Assembly: GCA_900470095.1 (NCBI GenBank)
Contig: UBZM01000036.1
Coordinates: 160,639-224,638, forward strand
From: Hyphomicrobiales bacterium
Lineage (GTDB): Bacteria > Pseudomonadota > Alphaproteobacteria > Rhizobiales > Beijerinckiaceae
Length of the DNA: 64,000 nucleotides
Reading direction: 5' to 3'
In this document: positions 62,340-64,000 of the stretch, in pieces
Layout of the letters: every line of letters begins with the position of its first letter
Position numbering within the stretch: the first letter of the stretch is position 1
Made by a program: the position numbers and the translations under genes
Notes under the pieces: generated by a model
The model's input: only the letters and a program-made list of their open reading frames with translations
The model's database searches: none
Told to the model about the DNA's origin: nothing

Positions 62340-63689
62340 ATGAGTGATTTCGATCTCGTTCTTCGCGGCAATGTCGTTCTGTCCGACCAGATCATCGAGG
62401 ACGGCTATGTCGCCGTCACCGGTGGCAAGGTCGGCGCCGTCGGTGCCGGTACATCGCCTTCGGCGCGCGAGACGCAGGATTTCCGCGGCCAGTGGATCAT
62501 CCCGGGCGTGATCGACGGCCAGGTCCATTCCGGTAGCCAGGCTAACCATGAGGGCATCGGCATGTGCTCGCGCGCCGCGGCTGCCGGCGGCGTCACCGTC
62601 ATGGTCGACATGCCCTATGACGAGCCCGAGCCTGTTACCAATGCCAGGCTCTTCAACGAGAAGGTCGCGATCGTCGAACGCGACGCGCATGTCGATGTCG
62701 CGCTCTATGCCACGATCACCATCGAGAACGGGCTGCACGCCATTCCGGGCCTCGTCGATGCGGGCGCCTGCGCCTTCAAGTTCTCGACATTCGAAGCGAA
62801 TCCGACGCGCTTCCCGCGCATCGGCGACGACACGCTTTACGAGGCGTTCAAGCTGATCGAGCCGACGGGCCTCCTCTGCGGTGTGCATAACCAGGACCAG
62901 GAGATGACGCGCCGGAACATCGCGCGCCTGATCGAGGCCGGCGATACCGGCTCCGACGCGTTCCTGCGCGCCCATACCCCGCTGGTCGAGAACCTCGCCA
63001 CGGCACGGATCTACGAAATCGGCGCCGAGACCGGCGCCCGCGCCCATGCGGTCCACGTCTCGACCTCGCGCGGCTTCGAGATCTGCAACCTCTACAAGCG
63101 CGCCGGCTACAAGGCGACGGTCGAGAGCTGCGTGCAGTATTTCATGCTCAATGCCGAAGAGCACGGCCCGCGCTTCGGTGCCAAGATCAAGCACTACCCG
63201 CCGATCCGGCCGAAGGCGGAGAGCGAGCTGCTCTGGAGCCACCTCGCCGCCGGTCATTGCGATTTCATCTCCTCCGACCACGTCTCCTGGGGGCTGGAGA
63301 AGAAGGGCGATCCCAACATCTTCAAGAACACCTCCGGCGGCCCCGGCATCGAGACCCTGCTGCCGGCGCTGTGGACCGGCTGCGAGGAGCGCGGCATCTC
63401 CCCGACCATGGCGGTGAAGCAGCTCTGCGAAGGCCCGGCGAAGGCCTTCCTGCTCGCCGACAAGGGTCGTCTCGCGCCCGGCGCCGATGCCGACATCGTC
63501 GTGCTTGAGCCCGGCCGTTTCGTCCACGATCCGAGCAAGAGCCTCGCGGCGGTGAAGTGGAGCTCTTTCGAGGGCCGCGAATTCCGCGTGCGGGTGGCCG
63601 CGACCTATGTCCGCGGAGCTCTCGCCTGGGATGGCGCGAAGATCTGCAACAAGGCGGGTGACGGCCGTTTCCTGCGGCCCTCGGCGTAA
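62340..63689 (+). CDS. Cyclic amidohydrolase (dihydroorotase/allantoinase-like) with Gln in place of a metal His
   Basis: A 449-residue amidohydrolase-superfamily protein. The usual metal-binding Asp-x-His-x-His reads D59-G-Q61-V-H63, so the first His is Gln. The other ligands look normal: carboxylated Lys147 in ACAFKFSTFE, His183 in CGVHNQDQE, His239 in HAVHVSTSRG and Asp313 in SSDHVSWG. It resembles allantoinase/dihydroorotase relatives in length and PGADADIVVLEPGRFVHDPS. It may be a mononuclear variant with different chemistry. The M20 hydrolase starts 10 bases downstream, so they are probably co-transcribed. The start at 62340 follows a moderate ribosome site. Confidence 0.87.
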   Translation: MSDFDLVLRGNVVLSDQIIEDGYVAVTGGKVGAVGAGTSPSARETQDFRGQWIIPGVIDGQVHSGSQANHEGIGMCSRAAAAGGVTVMVDMPYDEPEPVTNARLFNEKVAIVERDAHVDVALYATITIENGLHAIPGLVDAGACAFKFSTFEANPTRFPRIGDDTLYEAFKLIEPTGLLCGVHNQDQEMTRRNIARLIEAGDTGSDAFLRAHTPLVENLATARIYEIGAETGARAHAVHVSTSRGFEICNLYKRAGYKATVESCVQYFMLNAEEHGPRFGAKIKHYPPIRPKAESELLWSHLAAGHCDFISSDHVSWGLEKKGDPNIFKNTSGGPGIETLLPALWTGCEERGISPTMAVKQLCEGPAKAFLLADKGRLAPGADADIVVLEPGRFVHDPSKSLAAVKWSSFEGREFRVRVAATYVRGALAWDGAKICNKAGDGRFLRPSA

Positions 63690-63699
63690 GGCGCGGCCA

Positions 63700-64000
63700 A
63701 TGTCGATCGACGCAGAGCGCTTGTGGCGGCGCATCGAGGCGCTGTCTGGGATCACCGACCCCGATCGTCCCTGGACGCGGCGTTCCTTTACGCCGCGCTT
63801 CCTCGAAGGACGCAAATGGCTGGCGGCGGAGTTCCGCGCAGCCGGTCTCGCGACGACGATCGACGCAGGTGGCAATCTCGTCGGCCGCCTCGCTGGCGCC
63901 GACCCCTCGCTGAAGCCGATCATCATCGGCTCGCATTCCGATACGGTGCCCTCTGGCGGCCGGTATGACGGGATTCTCGGCGTACTGGCGGGGCTGGAGG
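63700..64000 (+). CDS. M20 amidohydrolase (N-carbamoyl-amino-acid / allantoate hydrolase type), cut by window end
   Basis: The first 100 residues of an M20C-type zinc hydrolase. LEGRKWLAAEFRAAGLATTI and then IIIGSHSDTVPSGGRYDGIL contain the metal ligands (His and Asp of SHSDTV, and Asp of RYDG). This group opens or removes carbamoyl groups from ring-opened ureides and N-carbamoyl amino acids, a natural step after the upstream cyclic amidohydrolases. It begins 10 bases after the preceding stop. The remainder lies outside the window. Confidence 0.85.
   Translation, partial: MSIDAERLWRRIEALSGITDPDRPWTRRSFTPRFLEGRKWLAAEFRAAGLATTIDAGGNLVGRLAGADPSLKPIIIGSHSDTVPSGGRYDGILGVLAGLE

Overview
The window is GC-rich chromosomal DNA of an alphaproteobacterium. 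Gene content (mutS, a maeB with a phosphotransacetylase tail, an ExoF-like export protein, many peptide and amino-acid ABC transporters) and a Rhizobium-type intergenic palindromic repeat point to the Hyphomicrobiales. A Bosea-like organism is my best guess from protein style; I could not run a search. No rRNA, CRISPR array or intact mobile element is visible.

Layout. 0-14.5 kb is housekeeping and sensing: M17 leucyl aminopeptidase, a MarR regulator with a candidate self-operator, NlpC/P60 hydrolase, mutS (convergent, the gap filled by a repeat element), a chemoreceptor with a 5TM-Lyt-like sensor, maeB, a SAM methyltransferase, and a second HAMP-type chemoreceptor ending in a CheR/CheB-type tether pentapeptide. 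14.5-25 kb is peptide scavenging, mostly on the minus strand: M29 aminopeptidase, M20 amidohydrolase, a MarR/EamA divergent pair sharing a 34-bp perfect palindrome, D-cysteine desulfhydrase, two Dpp-type permeases, a Tat-exported peptide-binding protein and an M81 (MlrC-type) metallopeptidase. The transporter has no ATPase gene here. 25.5-28 kb holds a small secreted protein and a solitary groEL without groES.

28-48 kb is an exopolysaccharide locus built as two divergent arms. The minus arm (GT4 glycosyltransferase, O-antigen-ligase-like polymerase, asparagine synthetase, Wzc-like co-polymerase/kinase, Wzx-like flippase) is tightly coupled. The plus side has a LuxR-type regulator with a VanZ-like protein, an AT-rich FkbM methyltransferase, a P-loop kinase-like protein, and then a six-gene coupled operon: nucleotidyltransferase, LegC-like aminotransferase, polyprenyl-phosphate sugar transferase, LegB-like 4,6-dehydratase, an unknown secreted propeller-like protein and an ExoF-like outer-membrane export protein. 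All classes of a Wzx/Wzy pathway are present, but only one ordinary glycosyltransferase is seen. The three sugar-nucleotide genes suggest a 4-amino-4,6-dideoxy sugar is made (inference).

48-55.4 kb is mixed: small lipoproteins, MarC, an AT-rich secreted protein made of six 17-residue repeats, tRNA-Arg(CCG) with an inverted 3' tRNA fragment and a decayed IS5-family transposase beside it, phosphoglucomutase, and a patatin-like lipoprotein. 55.4-64 kb is a cyclic-amide (hydantoin/dihydropyrimidine) catabolic region: dihydropyrimidinase, an NHL-repeat protein, a complete polar amino-acid-type ABC importer, a DUF917 protein, a second cyclic amidohydrolase lacking one canonical metal-binding His, and the start of an M20 carbamoyl-amino-acid/allantoate hydrolase cut by the window end.
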